A DNA stretch of 64,000 nucleotides from Pedobacter arcticus A12. Its GTDB lineage: Bacteria; Bacteroidota; Bacteroidia; Sphingobacteriales; Sphingobacteriaceae. The translations under genes and the position numbers were made by a program. The notes beneath the pieces are model-generated. The model was not told the origin of the DNA, made no database searches, and saw only the letters and a program-made list of their open reading frames with translations. Below are positions 18,586-27,263 of the stretch, in pieces. Within the stretch, counting starts at the first letter, position 1; every line of letters begins with the position of its first letter. The stretch covers positions 124,001 through 188,000 of the forward strand of contig NZ_JH947127.1 of NCBI RefSeq assembly GCF_000302595.1. The letters run 5' to 3'.

Positions 18586-19271
18586 AACAGCTACAAAAAT
18601 CCTTCGGTAAACTACAGGTACTTAAGCAGGTTGACTGCAATTTCAGCCGTGGCGGGATTGTAGGCGTGTTAGGTCCAAACGCTGCCGGAAAAACTACCCT
18701 AATCAAATCCATTTTGGGCATGGTAATTCCAGATGGCGGAGAAATTTTATTTGATGGAAAATCTATAGCCAACAGTTTCGAATACAAAAAAAACATTGGC
18801 TATATGCCACAGATTGGTCGCTACCCTGATAATATGAAAATTGGTGATCTGTTTGACATGATGAAAGACCTTAGGGGAGTTTATGAGCATTTAGACACCG
18901 ATTTAATTGCCGCTTACGGTTTGGATGCTATGTACAACAAAGCCATGCACACCTTGTCTGGAGGAACCCGTCAGAAAGTAAGTGCCGCTTTAGCTTTTTT
19001 GTTTAACCCACCCGTTTTAATTTTAGATGAACCTACAGCGGGCCTAGATCCCCTTTCTGCTGAGATCTTGAAAGACAAGATTTTACAGGAAAAAGCAAAA
19101 GGAAAACTGATTTTAATTACTTCGCATATTTTAAACGAAGTAGATGAACTGGCCGATAAAGTAATGTACCTATTAGATGGCAACATTAAATTCTATAAAA
19201 CCTTAGCCGATTTAAAAGCCGAAACAGGCGAACAAAGATTAGGTAAAGCACTCACCAAAATACTATCGTAA
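18564..19271 (+). CDS. nosF: NosF ABC-transporter ATPase
   Basis: The 235-aa cytoplasmic ATPase shows Walker A (GPNAAGKTT), Q-loop (YMPQIG), signature (LSGGTRQK), Walker B (VLILDEPTAGLDP) and a switch His (TSHIL). It powers the NosDFY complex during CuZ assembly. It overlaps nosD by 22 bases and is 1 base from nosY. Confidence 0.94.
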   Translation: MEDIIQIKQLQKSFGKLQVLKQVDCNFSRGGIVGVLGPNAAGKTTLIKSILGMVIPDGGEILFDGKSIANSFEYKKNIGYMPQIGRYPDNMKIGDLFDMMKDLRGVYEHLDTDLIAAYGLDAMYNKAMHTLSGGTRQKVSAALAFLFNPPVLILDEPTAGLDPLSAEILKDKILQEKAKGKLILITSHILNEVDELADKVMYLLDGNIKFYKTLADLKAETGEQRLGKALTKILS

Positions 19272-19272
19272 C

Positions 19273-20040
19273 ATGTTTAAGATCGCCAAATATATTTCGC
19301 TCGATATCATCAAAAGTAAAGTTATTATTGCCTATACCCTATTGTTAGCTGCAATTTGCGTAAGCATTTTCATGGCAGATGAAGACGTAACAAAAGGCTT
19401 GGTAAGCATCACCACGGTTATGTTAATCATTGTGCCTTTGGTAAGTGTAGTTTACGCAACCACTTATTATTTTAACGCGTCAGAATTTACGGAGCTTTTG
19501 GTGTCGCAACCCATTAGTCGTAAAAACATTTTAATGGGCAAATACCTAGGTATCAGCGCTGCAATTCTCGGTGCATTTCTTTTAGGAGTTGGTGTACCAG
19601 TTCTTTTATTTGCATTATCCGTAACTGGCTTAACCTTAATACTTACCGGCAGTTTATTAACATTGTGCTTTATATCCTTAGCCTTTTTATCCTCAGTGTT
19701 GATGCGTGATAAAGCAAAGGGAATAGGTTTAGCTTTGATGATGTGGTTTTACTGCTCCATTATTTTTGATGGATTGGTACTGGTGTTCTTATTTGCATTT
19801 AGCGATTATCCATTAGAGAAAGTACTGATTGCCATTACAGCTTTTAACCCAATAGATTTAGCTAGGATACTGATTTTATTACAGTTGGATATTGCGGCGT
19901 TGATGGGCTATACCGGTGCATTATACCAACAGTTTTTTGGAAGCGGCATTGGCATTGCCTTCACTTTAATTATGCTGATGGTTTGGTTTTTATTACCTTT
20001 GTGGGCTTCGTTAAGAATATTCAAAAAGAAAGATTTATAA
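19273..20040 (+). CDS. nosY: NosY ABC-transporter permease
   Basis: The 255-aa product has about six membrane spans and the ABC-2 permease pattern (SQPISRKNILMGKYLG coupling helix). It is the membrane partner of NosF. It directly follows nosF with no room for a separate promoter. Confidence 0.92.
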   Translation: MFKIAKYISLDIIKSKVIIAYTLLLAAICVSIFMADEDVTKGLVSITTVMLIIVPLVSVVYATTYYFNASEFTELLVSQPISRKNILMGKYLGISAAILGAFLLGVGVPVLLFALSVTGLTLILTGSLLTLCFISLAFLSSVLMRDKAKGIGLALMMWFYCSIIFDGLVLVFLFAFSDYPLEKVLIAITAFNPIDLARILILLQLDIAALMGYTGALYQQFFGSGIGIAFTLIMLMVWFLLPLWASLRIFKKKDL

Positions 20041-20052
20041 CAAAAAATAGAG

Positions 20053-20421
20053 ATGAAAAGAGTATTCACTACTTTTCTTATTTTAACATTTATATTTCAA
20101 ATTGCAGCGCAATTTGGGGTGTTCCTCTATTTTGAAGCCAACCAAAACTATATTGCAAAAACCCAGTGTGAGAACATCAAAAAACCCGAGATGCATTGCG
20201 ATGGGCAATGTGTTTTAAGTAAATTATTAAAGAAAACCGAACAGGAAAAAGAAAATAAAAAAGCATTCAATAGTAGAGTTTTGGATGCTTTAGTTCACCC
20301 AGATACTAACTTCGAGTTCATCAATTTAGTGGTGGAACTCAAAAACGAGAAAGCATTTTTTAAACCTGCTTTCTTAATCAATCCCCCAACCTCTATTTTT
20401 CATCCTCCTCCAATTTCTTAA
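20053..20421 (+). CDS. Small membrane-anchored protein with Cys motif, copper-linked by context
   Basis: The 122-aa product has an N-terminal hydrophobic segment (about 5-27) and a short Cys-rich stretch: Cys39, Cys49 and Cys53 (QCENIKKPEMHCDGQC), next to Met and His, which looks like a metal or redox site. It follows nosY by 12 bases, so it probably belongs to the same transcript. I do not recognise a named family. A copper-handling role is inference from motif and context. Confidence 0.65.
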   Translation: MKRVFTTFLILTFIFQIAAQFGVFLYFEANQNYIAKTQCENIKKPEMHCDGQCVLSKLLKKTEQEKENKKAFNSRVLDALVHPDTNFEFINLVVELKNEKAFFKPAFLINPPTSIFHPPPIS

Positions 20422-20426
20422 AACGT

Positions 20427-20452
20427 CGTCAGTCTGAGCGAAGTCGAAGACA
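20427..20452. repeat. Short dispersed repeat
   Basis: The sequence GTCAGTCTGAGCGAAGTCG within this stretch is a motif I recognise as common between genes in many Bacteroidota genomes. Only one clear copy lies in this window. Confidence 0.5.
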
Positions 20453-20707
20453 ACCACGGAGGTCACAGAGGTTTTTCACGGAGATAGCAGAGTAATTGAT
20501 ACTTATTTAGTGTCAGCTTGAGCGTCTTGTAAAAAAAACACATAGGCACATAGGCTTTTTGAACGTTCAGTTTTTTTGTAACCACAGAGAACGCGGAGTT
20601 CACAGAGCTAAATGGTAATTATGTGCGCAGTTTGCGTCTCAACATATTATCACATGTTTTAAACCCCCGCAAGTCCACCCAGCAAAAGCACTGACCAACG
20701 TTCACAT

Positions 20708-20845
20708 TTAATTCCGCCTTGGCGGTTGCGGCACCGATGAAAAAAGTAAACCCACTTCCTTTCATAGCAACCGGCGCAGCGGAGAGTTTTTTTGGTTACT
20801 TTTTTTGCGGAAAAAAAAGTCACTGCCATTGCCCGGCATGAGGGC
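20708..20845 (+). repeat. Long dispersed repeat, copy 1
   Basis: The block beginning ATTCCGCCTTGGCGGTTGCG and containing AGCAACCGGCGCAGCGG and a TTTTTGGTT.CTTTT end recurs, degenerated, in the same orientation at 33821-33930. Function unknown; it may be a non-autonomous element remnant. Confidence 0.6.
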
Positions 20846-20880
20846 AGGCAAGCCATGAGCGCAGATGCCAAAACATAAGC

Positions 20881-20931
20881 ATCTTGCTACTTAACACTTG
20901 CTACTTAATACTAACATCTTAACACTTAAAA
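20881..20931 (+). repeat. Degenerate short tandem array before the Met-rich lipoprotein gene
   Basis: Units such as CTTGCTACTTAACA, CTTGCTACTTAATA and ACATCTTAACACTT are repeated head to tail. They end six bases before the lipoprotein start and form its leader. Confidence 0.5.
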
Positions 20932-20935
20932 ATAA

Positions 20936-21748
20936 ATGAAAAATCTAACAAAATACCTAGTCATAGCAATCATCCCTTTCCTCTTCACCTCTTGTGAAAA
21001 AAGCGAAGAAAGCCCTAACCCAACAATCAACAAAATAAAAGTTGGCGAAGCTATGATCACTGATGCAAATACAAAACTTCAAATTTGGGCTGATGCTGAT
21101 TTAAATACAGGCTATAACAAACTATACCTAATAGCTTTAGATGCAACGACTAATGAACCAAAATCCGACGCCACATTCGCAATCAAACCAATGATGACCA
21201 TGACAATGACCGGCGGAATGACCATGACTCACTCCTCTCCTTTTGAACAGGCAGATGCAGCAGCTAAAAAAAACAATTTAACTCCCGCTGCCGCAGTATT
21301 CACCATGCCCACTTCAGATTCTGGTTTTTGGAAAATGGAAGTGACTTTAAACAACAATAAAAAAGCCATCATCCCCATTAAGGTGGAGGAATCAAAGCAG
21401 TCTCGTTTAATCATGGCGAGCACCGCAGACAAAACCAATTATATAGTTGCACTGCTTCCAAACCCAGCTTATAAAATTGGAGCCAACGATTTTGAATTAC
21501 AGATCAGCAGAAAAATTGACGCTAATACTTATACACCTGTAAATGATTTTACGGTAGAAATGACTCCAGAAATGCCAGATATGGGACATGGTTCGCCAAA
21601 CAATGTGAACCCAACATTCGTTGCTAATGGTCATTACAAAGGCAAAGTAAACTTCACCATGAGTGGTTACTGGAAGGTAAACCTAAAAATCAAAGATGCT
21701 TCTGGCACTACAATCGGCGAAGACACCTTTTTCAAAATTACTTTTTAA
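20936..21748 (+). CDS. Met/His-rich lipoprotein with two YtkA/FixH-like domains
   Basis: The 270-aa product has a lipobox (LFTSC, Cys20) and two similar beta-sandwich halves that resemble FixH/YtkA-like domains (about 35-145 and 150-270). Each has a Met/His stretch: MMTMTMTGGMTMTHSS and MTPEMPDMGHGSP, ideal for Cu(I) or Cu(II) binding. The gene precedes a putative copper TonB receptor by 18 bases, so the pair looks like an outer-membrane copper-uptake unit serving NosZ. The copper role is inference from residue content and neighbours. Confidence 0.7.
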   Translation: MKNLTKYLVIAIIPFLFTSCEKSEESPNPTINKIKVGEAMITDANTKLQIWADADLNTGYNKLYLIALDATTNEPKSDATFAIKPMMTMTMTGGMTMTHSSPFEQADAAAKKNNLTPAAAVFTMPTSDSGFWKMEVTLNNNKKAIIPIKVEESKQSRLIMASTADKTNYIVALLPNPAYKIGANDFELQISRKIDANTYTPVNDFTVEMTPEMPDMGHGSPNNVNPTFVANGHYKGKVNFTMSGYWKVNLKIKDASGTTIGEDTFFKITF

Positions 21749-21766
21749 CACCTAAAATTCTGAATT

Positions 21767-23788
21767 ATGGAATTTTCAAAATTTATAGCAATCGGTTTAG
21801 GTTTAGGTCTTTTGGCTTTCGGCAATGTTTCCGCACAGGAGTGTTGCCCAACTGACAGCATTTACAAACACTGCAACTTACAAGAAGTAGTAATTACCGA
21901 AAAAGTAAGTGGCGACAATGCCTTGCTAAAATTCTATAAAAGCACTAAAACATCTTCTACGGAAGATGTTTTAAGTCGCTTGGCCGCAGTGAACCTAATT
22001 AGAAGAGGAAACTACGCCATGGAACCGGTTATCCGCGGTTTCTCTGCCAGCCAGATCGGCTTAACCCTAGACGGAATCAAAATTTTCGGTGCCTGTACAG
22101 ATCACATGGATCCGCCAACTTCTTATGTAGAACCCTCAAACCTAAAAAGCATCCAATTGGCTACCTCTGCCGGTGCGAGTAAGTTTGGGTCTAACATTGG
22201 CGGTTCATTGAACTTACAATTGGCACAAGCACAATTAGGCACAGAAAAAACGGTGAGCGGTATGTTTACCAGTTCTTACTCTTTAGCATCACAAAGTACC
22301 AACAATGTATTGGAACTTAATTATGGCGCAAAAAGATTCGGTATACGCTTTAGTGGTGTTTACCGCAAATCCGGAAATTACCTAGCCAACCGTCAAGAAG
22401 TCCCTTTTACGCAGTATCAGAAATTGAACTTCAGTGTCAACAGTAAATACATGTTGAGTGACAATAGCTTTTTGAGCTTAGATGTTTTAGCAGATGATGG
22501 TTGGAATATTGGCTACGCCGCCTTACCTATGGATGTTTCATCCGCGAAAGCGAGAATTTATGCGCTTTCTTACAAGGTATTTCCTAAAAACAAGGCTTTC
22601 ACCTATTTCGAAACTAAAGTTTACGGCAACAACATTATCCACAGCATGGACGACACCAAACGCCCCTTAACACCAATGCACATGGATATGCCCGGCTGGA
22701 GCGATACTTATGGCGCTTACACAGAAACTGCGATTACCCTCAATTCAAAAAACTTATTGACCATTAGAACGGATGGTTACACCAATTTAACTCGGGCAGA
22801 AATGACCATGTATCCCCAAAATAGTGCGCCCATGTTTATGCTCACTTGGCCAGATGTAAGAAATACCACCATAGGTTTATACCTCAACAATGACTACCTA
22901 CTGAACAAAAAATTTACGATTAACTTAAACGGACGTTTGGATTACTCTAGCTCAAAAATCACCAGTGAAATTGGTCGCACCCAATTGGAAGTTTTCAATT
23001 ACAAGGTTGACAATGCCCGTATTAAACTGTTAAAAAACATCAACGGTGGAACAACTTATAAATCAGGGAATTTCCATTCATCCATCAACATCGGCTATAG
23101 CGAACGCCCTTCTTCTACCAATGAGCTGTACGGATTTTACCTTTTTAATGCTTATGACGGTTATGATTACATCGGCAACCCAAACATCAAAGACGAACGA
23201 TCTTTTAATATGGAGCTAAATGCCGGCTATAAAACCAAATTTACAGACATCACTGTGGCTTTGTTCAATAACGAAATCCAAAATTATACACTCGGCAAAT
23301 ACCACCCAGAATTAAGTGTGATGACGATAGGCGCTAACGGCGTAAAAGTTTACGAGCAAATTGCCCATGCAAATTTAAAAGGCTTCGAAATCGGTTTAAG
23401 TACGGTATTGCTAAAAAACCTACAACTCATCAGCAACGCCCGCTACACCAAAGGCACAGACAATGACAATAATCCATTGCCACTGATTTCTCCGTTCAAA
23501 CTAACTTCTTCTGTAAGGTACGCGAAATCAAAATTCAGCTTACAGGCAGAAAACATTTGGGCAACCGCTCAAAACAAAGTGAGCACCATGGTCAACGAGA
23601 AAACAACACCTGCTTACACGCTATTTAATTTAAGAGGAACTTATGCATTTAAAGTAAAACAGAACAAATTAGAACTGAATGCCGGCGTAGAAAACCTGTT
23701 CGACACCTACTATCAAGATCATTTGGATTGGGGCAATATCCCAAGACCAGGAAGAAATGTGATGATGGGATTGTCTTATGTTTTTTGA
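21767..23788 (+). CDS. TonB-dependent copper receptor, OprC/NosA-like
   Basis: The 673-aa product has a signal peptide (cut near VSAQ), an N-terminal QECCPTDSIYKHC Cys cluster, a plug domain and a 22-strand-type barrel ending in aromatic VF. The plug has GACTDHMDPPTSY with Cys110 and Met114, the CxxxM motif known as the copper site of OprC, and the following MDPPTSY block is conserved in OprC/NosA. A Met/His loop (PMHMDMPGW) could be a further ligand. NosA of denitrifiers is linked to copper supply for NosZ, so this gene plausibly completes the nos cluster. Confidence 0.85.
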   Translation: MEFSKFIAIGLGLGLLAFGNVSAQECCPTDSIYKHCNLQEVVITEKVSGDNALLKFYKSTKTSSTEDVLSRLAAVNLIRRGNYAMEPVIRGFSASQIGLTLDGIKIFGACTDHMDPPTSYVEPSNLKSIQLATSAGASKFGSNIGGSLNLQLAQAQLGTEKTVSGMFTSSYSLASQSTNNVLELNYGAKRFGIRFSGVYRKSGNYLANRQEVPFTQYQKLNFSVNSKYMLSDNSFLSLDVLADDGWNIGYAALPMDVSSAKARIYALSYKVFPKNKAFTYFETKVYGNNIIHSMDDTKRPLTPMHMDMPGWSDTYGAYTETAITLNSKNLLTIRTDGYTNLTRAEMTMYPQNSAPMFMLTWPDVRNTTIGLYLNNDYLLNKKFTINLNGRLDYSSSKITSEIGRTQLEVFNYKVDNARIKLLKNINGGTTYKSGNFHSSINIGYSERPSSTNELYGFYLFNAYDGYDYIGNPNIKDERSFNMELNAGYKTKFTDITVALFNNEIQNYTLGKYHPELSVMTIGANGVKVYEQIAHANLKGFEIGLSTVLLKNLQLISNARYTKGTDNDNNPLPLISPFKLTSSVRYAKSKFSLQAENIWATAQNKVSTMVNEKTTPAYTLFNLRGTYAFKVKQNKLELNAGVENLFDTYYQDHLDWGNIPRPGRNVMMGLSYVF

Positions 23789-23811
23789 TATTTACCGTGT
23801 CATCGTCTTCT

Positions 23812-23840
23812 TTTTCCCGCGTCATCGCGAAACTGAAGCG
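23812..23840. repeat. Repeat family 1, left copy (GCGTCATCGCGA type)
   Basis: This stretch matches the reverse complement of 33743-33771 with few differences. The core is GCGTCATCGCGA followed by CTGAAGCG. Confidence 0.65.
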
Positions 23841-23930
23841 CCAGCCTAGAGTGTAGGCGCTGTGGCGATCTCCAAGCGACGGAAACTAAACTCATTCTTA
23901 CATCATAGTAGCTTTTTCCCACAATACAAG

Positions 23931-23959
23931 TGTCCCCCGCTGGCGGGGGTTGGGGGTGG
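23931..23959. repeat. Repeat family 2, left copy (CCCCCGCTGGCGGGGG hairpin)
   Basis: A GC-rich hairpin plus GTTGGGGGTGG. It equals the reverse complement of 33624-33652 apart from one base. Confidence 0.75.
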
Positions 23960-24025
23960 TTAGCCAATTGACAAGACGAGATTTTTCATCTACAAAAGAT
24001 CGTTCGTAGACGACACTACTTTCTT

Positions 24026-24064
24026 TTTTGTCCAAGCAGGGTCTGTCGCAGACGACCCTGCGTT
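24026..24064. repeat. Repeat family 3, left copy (REP-like nested hairpin)
   Basis: GCAGGGTCTGTCGCAGACGA and flanking bases form nested stems (CAGGGTC with GACCCTG outside, GTCTG with CAGAC inside). Two inverted copies lie at 34104-34142 and 34169-34206. Confidence 0.75.
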
Positions 24065-24361
24065 CTGCAGTACGAATTAAACATTATTCAGGATATTGAA
24101 ATCGCCCCGACTCAATGCCGCCAGAAAGGCTAGAAACTTCTTTCCTCCATCTGAAAAAAGAAAAGGTTTACACTTTTAGCCTTTGTGAATGGGCGCTTTC
24201 CCACGTTCATCGCGAAGCTGAAGGGTTGGGCAAAAGTGATGGCGCTGTGGCAATCCCTAGGTTCTTTTGCATAAGACTCTATATGCCACTCTGCGCAACC
24301 ACGACCTAACCTTCGCAACTTGCAGATTGCTTCGTCTTGAAAAGCGACTCGCAATGACTGC

Positions 24362-25246
24362 TTAGGAAATCTCACTCAACACCTCAGAAAACTTCTTTGC
24401 ACCAGTTTTCTTAATATCCTCGGTGACTTTTGCAAGTTCGCTAGTGCCAATTACACAATATGAATAATCGCTGGGAGATTGAGACTTCAACATATCGTAT
24501 AGATTTTTATAAGAACTTTTTTTACCTTGATATTTATCAACTACTAAATAATGCTTATTCTCATTAAGCTCTAAACTCAAAGTACTTCTCCCAAATAAAT
24601 CTATCCTGTGGTTTAAGCTTTCTAAATCAGTAACTTGAGTATTTAGTCTGTCAATTGGAGGTTCAGCGTTTAAGTCTATAGATTTTACGGTATAAATTAC
24701 GCCGTTAATGCCGATACCGTCAAGCTTATAATCGAAGAATAAATTGGGGATCATCCCTTTCTTCATTTTATAATTAATATCAATCTTGTTTTTCAAGGGT
24801 TCGCTAAAAGCTTTACTAATCGCGTTACTAAAAGAACGGTCAATAACAGGTTTAGCCGGAACATCAATATTCAATTCTATATATCTTTTAAAAAAATCAT
24901 CAAAACCTGCCTTATCAAAGGACATATTAATGCCTGATGGCTTATCAAATTTTAAAAAACCATTGTTATAAATAGATAAGCGCTCTAAGTAGTCCACATT
25001 GAAAGTTAAATCGCTGAATAAAGCTTTGTTAGAGACAATTTCATCATCAATAAATGATTTTATTTTATCTAAAGTATATTCTAGTAATGAAACATTTAGG
25101 GGGTTTATCCTTTTTACCAAATTAACTTTCTCTGCTGAAAATTTGTAAAAAACGTCTTTACCAGAAATCACAATCATCCCTACCGCTAAGTTTTCGTTAC
25201 TCAGCGAATTATTGATAAATCGTACGATGCTATAAAATGATTTCAT
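24362..25246 (-). CDS. Unknown 294-aa protein, copy A (DUF3037-like N-terminus)
   Basis: I choose the ATG at 25246 and not the upstream TTG at 25252. The N-terminal YSIVRFINNSLSNENLAVGM resembles the start of DUF3037-type proteins (an open YS.VR....E..N.GV pattern), but this is tentative. The rest shows a conserved-looking DRSFSNA segment and a C-terminal HYLVVDKYQGKKSSYKNLYD region. No catalytic motif is recognised. A near-identical paralogue lies at 27264-28148: about 18 of 296 residues differ by eye, and the DNA match extends about 55 bases upstream. It lies downstream of a terminator (25364-25381), so it is probably transcribed alone. Confidence 0.6.
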   Translation of the reverse strand: MKSFYSIVRFINNSLSNENLAVGMIVISGKDVFYKFSAEKVNLVKRINPLNVSLLEYTLDKIKSFIDDEIVSNKALFSDLTFNVDYLERLSIYNNGFLKFDKPSGINMSFDKAGFDDFFKRYIELNIDVPAKPVIDRSFSNAISKAFSEPLKNKIDINYKMKKGMIPNLFFDYKLDGIGINGVIYTVKSIDLNAEPPIDRLNTQVTDLESLNHRIDLFGRSTLSLELNENKHYLVVDKYQGKKSSYKNLYDMLKSQSPSDYSYCVIGTSELAKVTEDIKKTGAKKFSEVLSEIS

Positions 25247-25363
25247 TTGCAATAACCTAAATAGATACTTGAAATTGTTTTATTTCTTTCTTTATCTAAT
25301 TAGATTTCTTTTATTTACCCGCTTTACTCAATCCAGTTTTTTGGAATTACAACCAAAATAAAA

Positions 25364-25381
25364 AACCTACCGTTGTAGGTT
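25364..25381 (-). terminator. Terminator after the toxin-antitoxin genes
   Basis: On the minus strand AACCTAC and GTAGGTT arms enclose a 4-base loop and are followed by a run of T residues, 10 bases after the toxin stop codon. Confidence 0.75.
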
Positions 25382-25390
25382 AGGTCAATA

Positions 25391-25849
25391 TCACAAAAAA
25401 AGGCCAAATATTTTTTTCATCGCAGGAGCAATAGTATGCGCAGATTTTATTTTGTTTTGCAGTAGCTTAAGATCATATTCATTCAATTCGCCCAAAACCT
25501 TAGAGGGATTATCTCTAATCAATTCCAGCAACCAATCTGATTTTCGCTTTTGAATTTGTGAACAATCGGCAAAAGAGTCATGGTCAAGGTAGGCTCTATC
25601 AATAGCTTTTAATTCTACGTGTAAATCCTTTAATGCAGTGGTATAAAATATATTTGCATTTACTTCTGTATTTAAAAAAATGCTTGCATAATAAATTTGA
25701 TCGTAGGAAATTCCTACTAAAACTAAGCGCTTCTCTTTCGGAGGATTTGTATCAGAAACGAAGACTTTTATAACAGAGCCAATTTTGAGATTTCGTTTCG
25801 CAAACTCTTCTCTATCTTTAGATGAAAAAGACTCTGAAAGAGAACTCAT
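25391..25849 (-). CDS. Candidate PemK/MazF-like toxin paired with a Panacea antitoxin
   Basis: The 152-aa product has an N-terminal SH3-like beta segment, KIGSVIKVFVSDTNPPKEKR followed by LVLVGIS, which resembles the start of PemK/MazF-type or related toxins (G..V.V......K.R..LV), then a helical C-terminal half (about 100-152). It overlaps the upstream Panacea-domain gene by 4 bases (ATGA), the usual arrangement in Panacea toxin-antitoxin pairs. Toxicity and the exact fold are inference: similarity is weak and no catalytic residue can be named. Confidence 0.55.
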   Translation of the reverse strand: MSSLSESFSSKDREEFAKRNLKIGSVIKVFVSDTNPPKEKRLVLVGISYDQIYYASIFLNTEVNANIFYTTALKDLHVELKAIDRAYLDHDSFADCSQIQKRKSDWLLELIRDNPSKVLGELNEYDLKLLQNKIKSAHTIAPAMKKIFGLFL

Positions 25850-26406
25850 ACCAAGTTTGAAGAGCTGTTTTCTGCATTTAACGAAATATACTTTAACATT
25901 TCTTCATTAGTACCAGCTACCTTTGCCATATCTAAATAGGATATTTCAGTGTCTTGTTGTTGCTCTGCTTTTGCCCAAGCTTCATCATGAGATTTAGAAA
26001 CTAATTCTTCAAAACTTAATGCCTTATTTTCACGCAGTGCCTGTGTCAGTACCTCGATATTTGATTCCGAGAGCTCATCTAAATTCACCTCATCATAAGC
26101 ACTTACTACCGGTATTTTACCGTCTCGTTTTACTATAAATTGACGTGAAAGTTCAATAGCTTCTTTAAACGGGGAATTACCTTTTTCTGCGGCCTTAAAT
26201 ACATCATACAAGAAAGATGGAACCGGACCGTAAGGCATTGCAATATAACTCTCACCGGTTAGCGGTTGGCCATATTTTTTTAAATGGAATTGATCTGCGA
26301 AATATAAAATTTTAAACACCTTATGGTAATCACAAGCACCAAGTTTTGTGAGAATAAAAAGTGCAGCATTTAATGTTTTTTCTTTATCAACCTGGAAAGT
26401 AGACAT
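25846..26406 (-). CDS. Panacea-domain (DUF4065) antitoxin
   Basis: The 186-aa product has the Panacea signature: ILYFADQFHLKKYGQPLTGE followed by SYIAMPYGPVPSFLYDVF (about residues 28-70). Panacea domains act as antitoxins that neutralise many unrelated toxins (PanAT systems; also SocA and GepA proteins). The gene is first in a two-gene overlap with a small SH3-like protein, which fits antitoxin-then-toxin order. An AT-rich gap of 112 bases upstream would hold the promoter. Confidence 0.85.
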   Translation of the reverse strand: MSTFQVDKEKTLNAALFILTKLGACDYHKVFKILYFADQFHLKKYGQPLTGESYIAMPYGPVPSFLYDVFKAAEKGNSPFKEAIELSRQFIVKRDGKIPVVSAYDEVNLDELSESNIEVLTQALRENKALSFEELVSKSHDEAWAKAEQQQDTEISYLDMAKVAGTNEEMLKYISLNAENSSSNLV

Positions 26407-26518
26407 TTAGCAAATGTAATAAATAAATTGAACAAATAAATAAATTGCTAATTTATTTAGTAATCATTATTGAATTATTCACTTATCGCACTCCTTGCAT
26501 TCAATTACAAAATATTTT

Positions 26519-27133
26519 TTATTTAATCGCTTGTAGATGATCGATATACGCATCGCTAACAGCCTCACTTAATTCCGCATATGTCTTTGCTGGAGCAAGC
26601 TTTATCAATGAGTTTAAAGTGATGGAGTGTTGACTTCTGGTATAATTATTTAAAGTGCTGGTAGGCAAAACGTAAAAATCCCATTGTTCCATTTTTAAAG
26701 GGTCAATAGTATCTTGGTCGATATGTTTTAAATGACAAAATACATAAACATCGGCATGTCTTGATGGTTCATTTTGTCTCATATCTGTTATCAAGTCCCA
26801 AACCTTAGCTTTTTTAATGGAGAAGCTTATTGGTGACAACGCTTTCTGATTCCAACTTTGAATGTAGGCGGCCGACTTTACTTCTATCTTAATACCTTCT
26901 TCCGAAATAAAATCATAAGCATCCCATTCGTCTCTAAGGGTAGCTGGATGACCACCGACCGCCGTAGCAACAATAAACTCTGCAAACCTACCTCGGGTGG
27001 CATTGCTTAAAATATCTGAAACACTCCAGCGCCAAAAATCCAGTAAACTAAATTGGGTAGAAACACCATTATTGCTAATGCACTCTGCTCCTGTTTTTAT
27101 GGTGGCCTTAATTTCTTTGAGATTGTTATCCAT
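26519..27133 (-). CDS. PD-(D/E)XK nuclease-like protein
   Basis: The 204-aa product has TRGRFAEFIVATAVGG (a helix with the usual early Glu), then RDEWDAYDF and IKIEVKSAAYIQSW, giving the D-x(n)-E-x-K triad of the restriction-endonuclease fold (Asp in WDAYD, Glu and Lys in IEVKS). I recognise this W.W...D.L.N.TRG.....D.....EVKSAAY.QSW pattern from unnamed proteins found in accessory regions, but no function is known to me. It stands between copy B of the 294-aa gene and the Panacea pair. DNA cleavage is an inference. Confidence 0.65.
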   Translation of the reverse strand: MDNNLKEIKATIKTGAECISNNGVSTQFSLLDFWRWSVSDILSNATRGRFAEFIVATAVGGHPATLRDEWDAYDFISEEGIKIEVKSAAYIQSWNQKALSPISFSIKKAKVWDLITDMRQNEPSRHADVYVFCHLKHIDQDTIDPLKMEQWDFYVLPTSTLNNYTRSQHSITLNSLIKLAPAKTYAELSEAVSDAYIDHLQAIK

Positions 27134-27263
27134 TGTGTAGAGCGTAGAAGAAGTCCAATTAATAGAATCTTTTTTGAGTTTTAGTATCTGAACTTGGCTG
27201 GTTATTTCTTAAATCAGATGCTAAACCGTTTAGGTTATAAGTTCAAAAAAAAGTAATAATAAC

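Larger units (their letters stand above)
20422..20935. other. Repeat-rich intergenic region
   Basis: This 514-base gap contains a dispersed repeat typical of Bacteroidota genomes (20427-20452, GTCAGTCTGAGCGAAGTCG), two related ACCAC.GAG..CACAGAG units (near 20453 and 20581), a longer repeat at 20708-20845 with a second copy at 33821-33930, and a short tandem array (20881-20931, units like CTTGCTACTTAACA). No gene is seen. Confidence 0.65.
23789..24361. other. Repeat-rich left edge of the accessory island
   Basis: The 573-base gap contains three repeat families whose inverted copies lie at the other end of the island (33624-34206): 23812-23840, 23931-23959 and 24026-24064. A further degenerate repeat-like stretch (about 24196-24360) resembles the first of these. 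ORFs here are short and match repeats, so no gene is called. Confidence 0.65.

Noticed and set aside
20659-20871. 70-codon minus-strand frame
   Set aside because: It coincides with the long dispersed repeat (20708-20845) and is best explained by it.
24115-24309. 64-codon frame at the island edge
   Set aside because: It lies within dispersed-repeat sequence and its product has no protein-like features.
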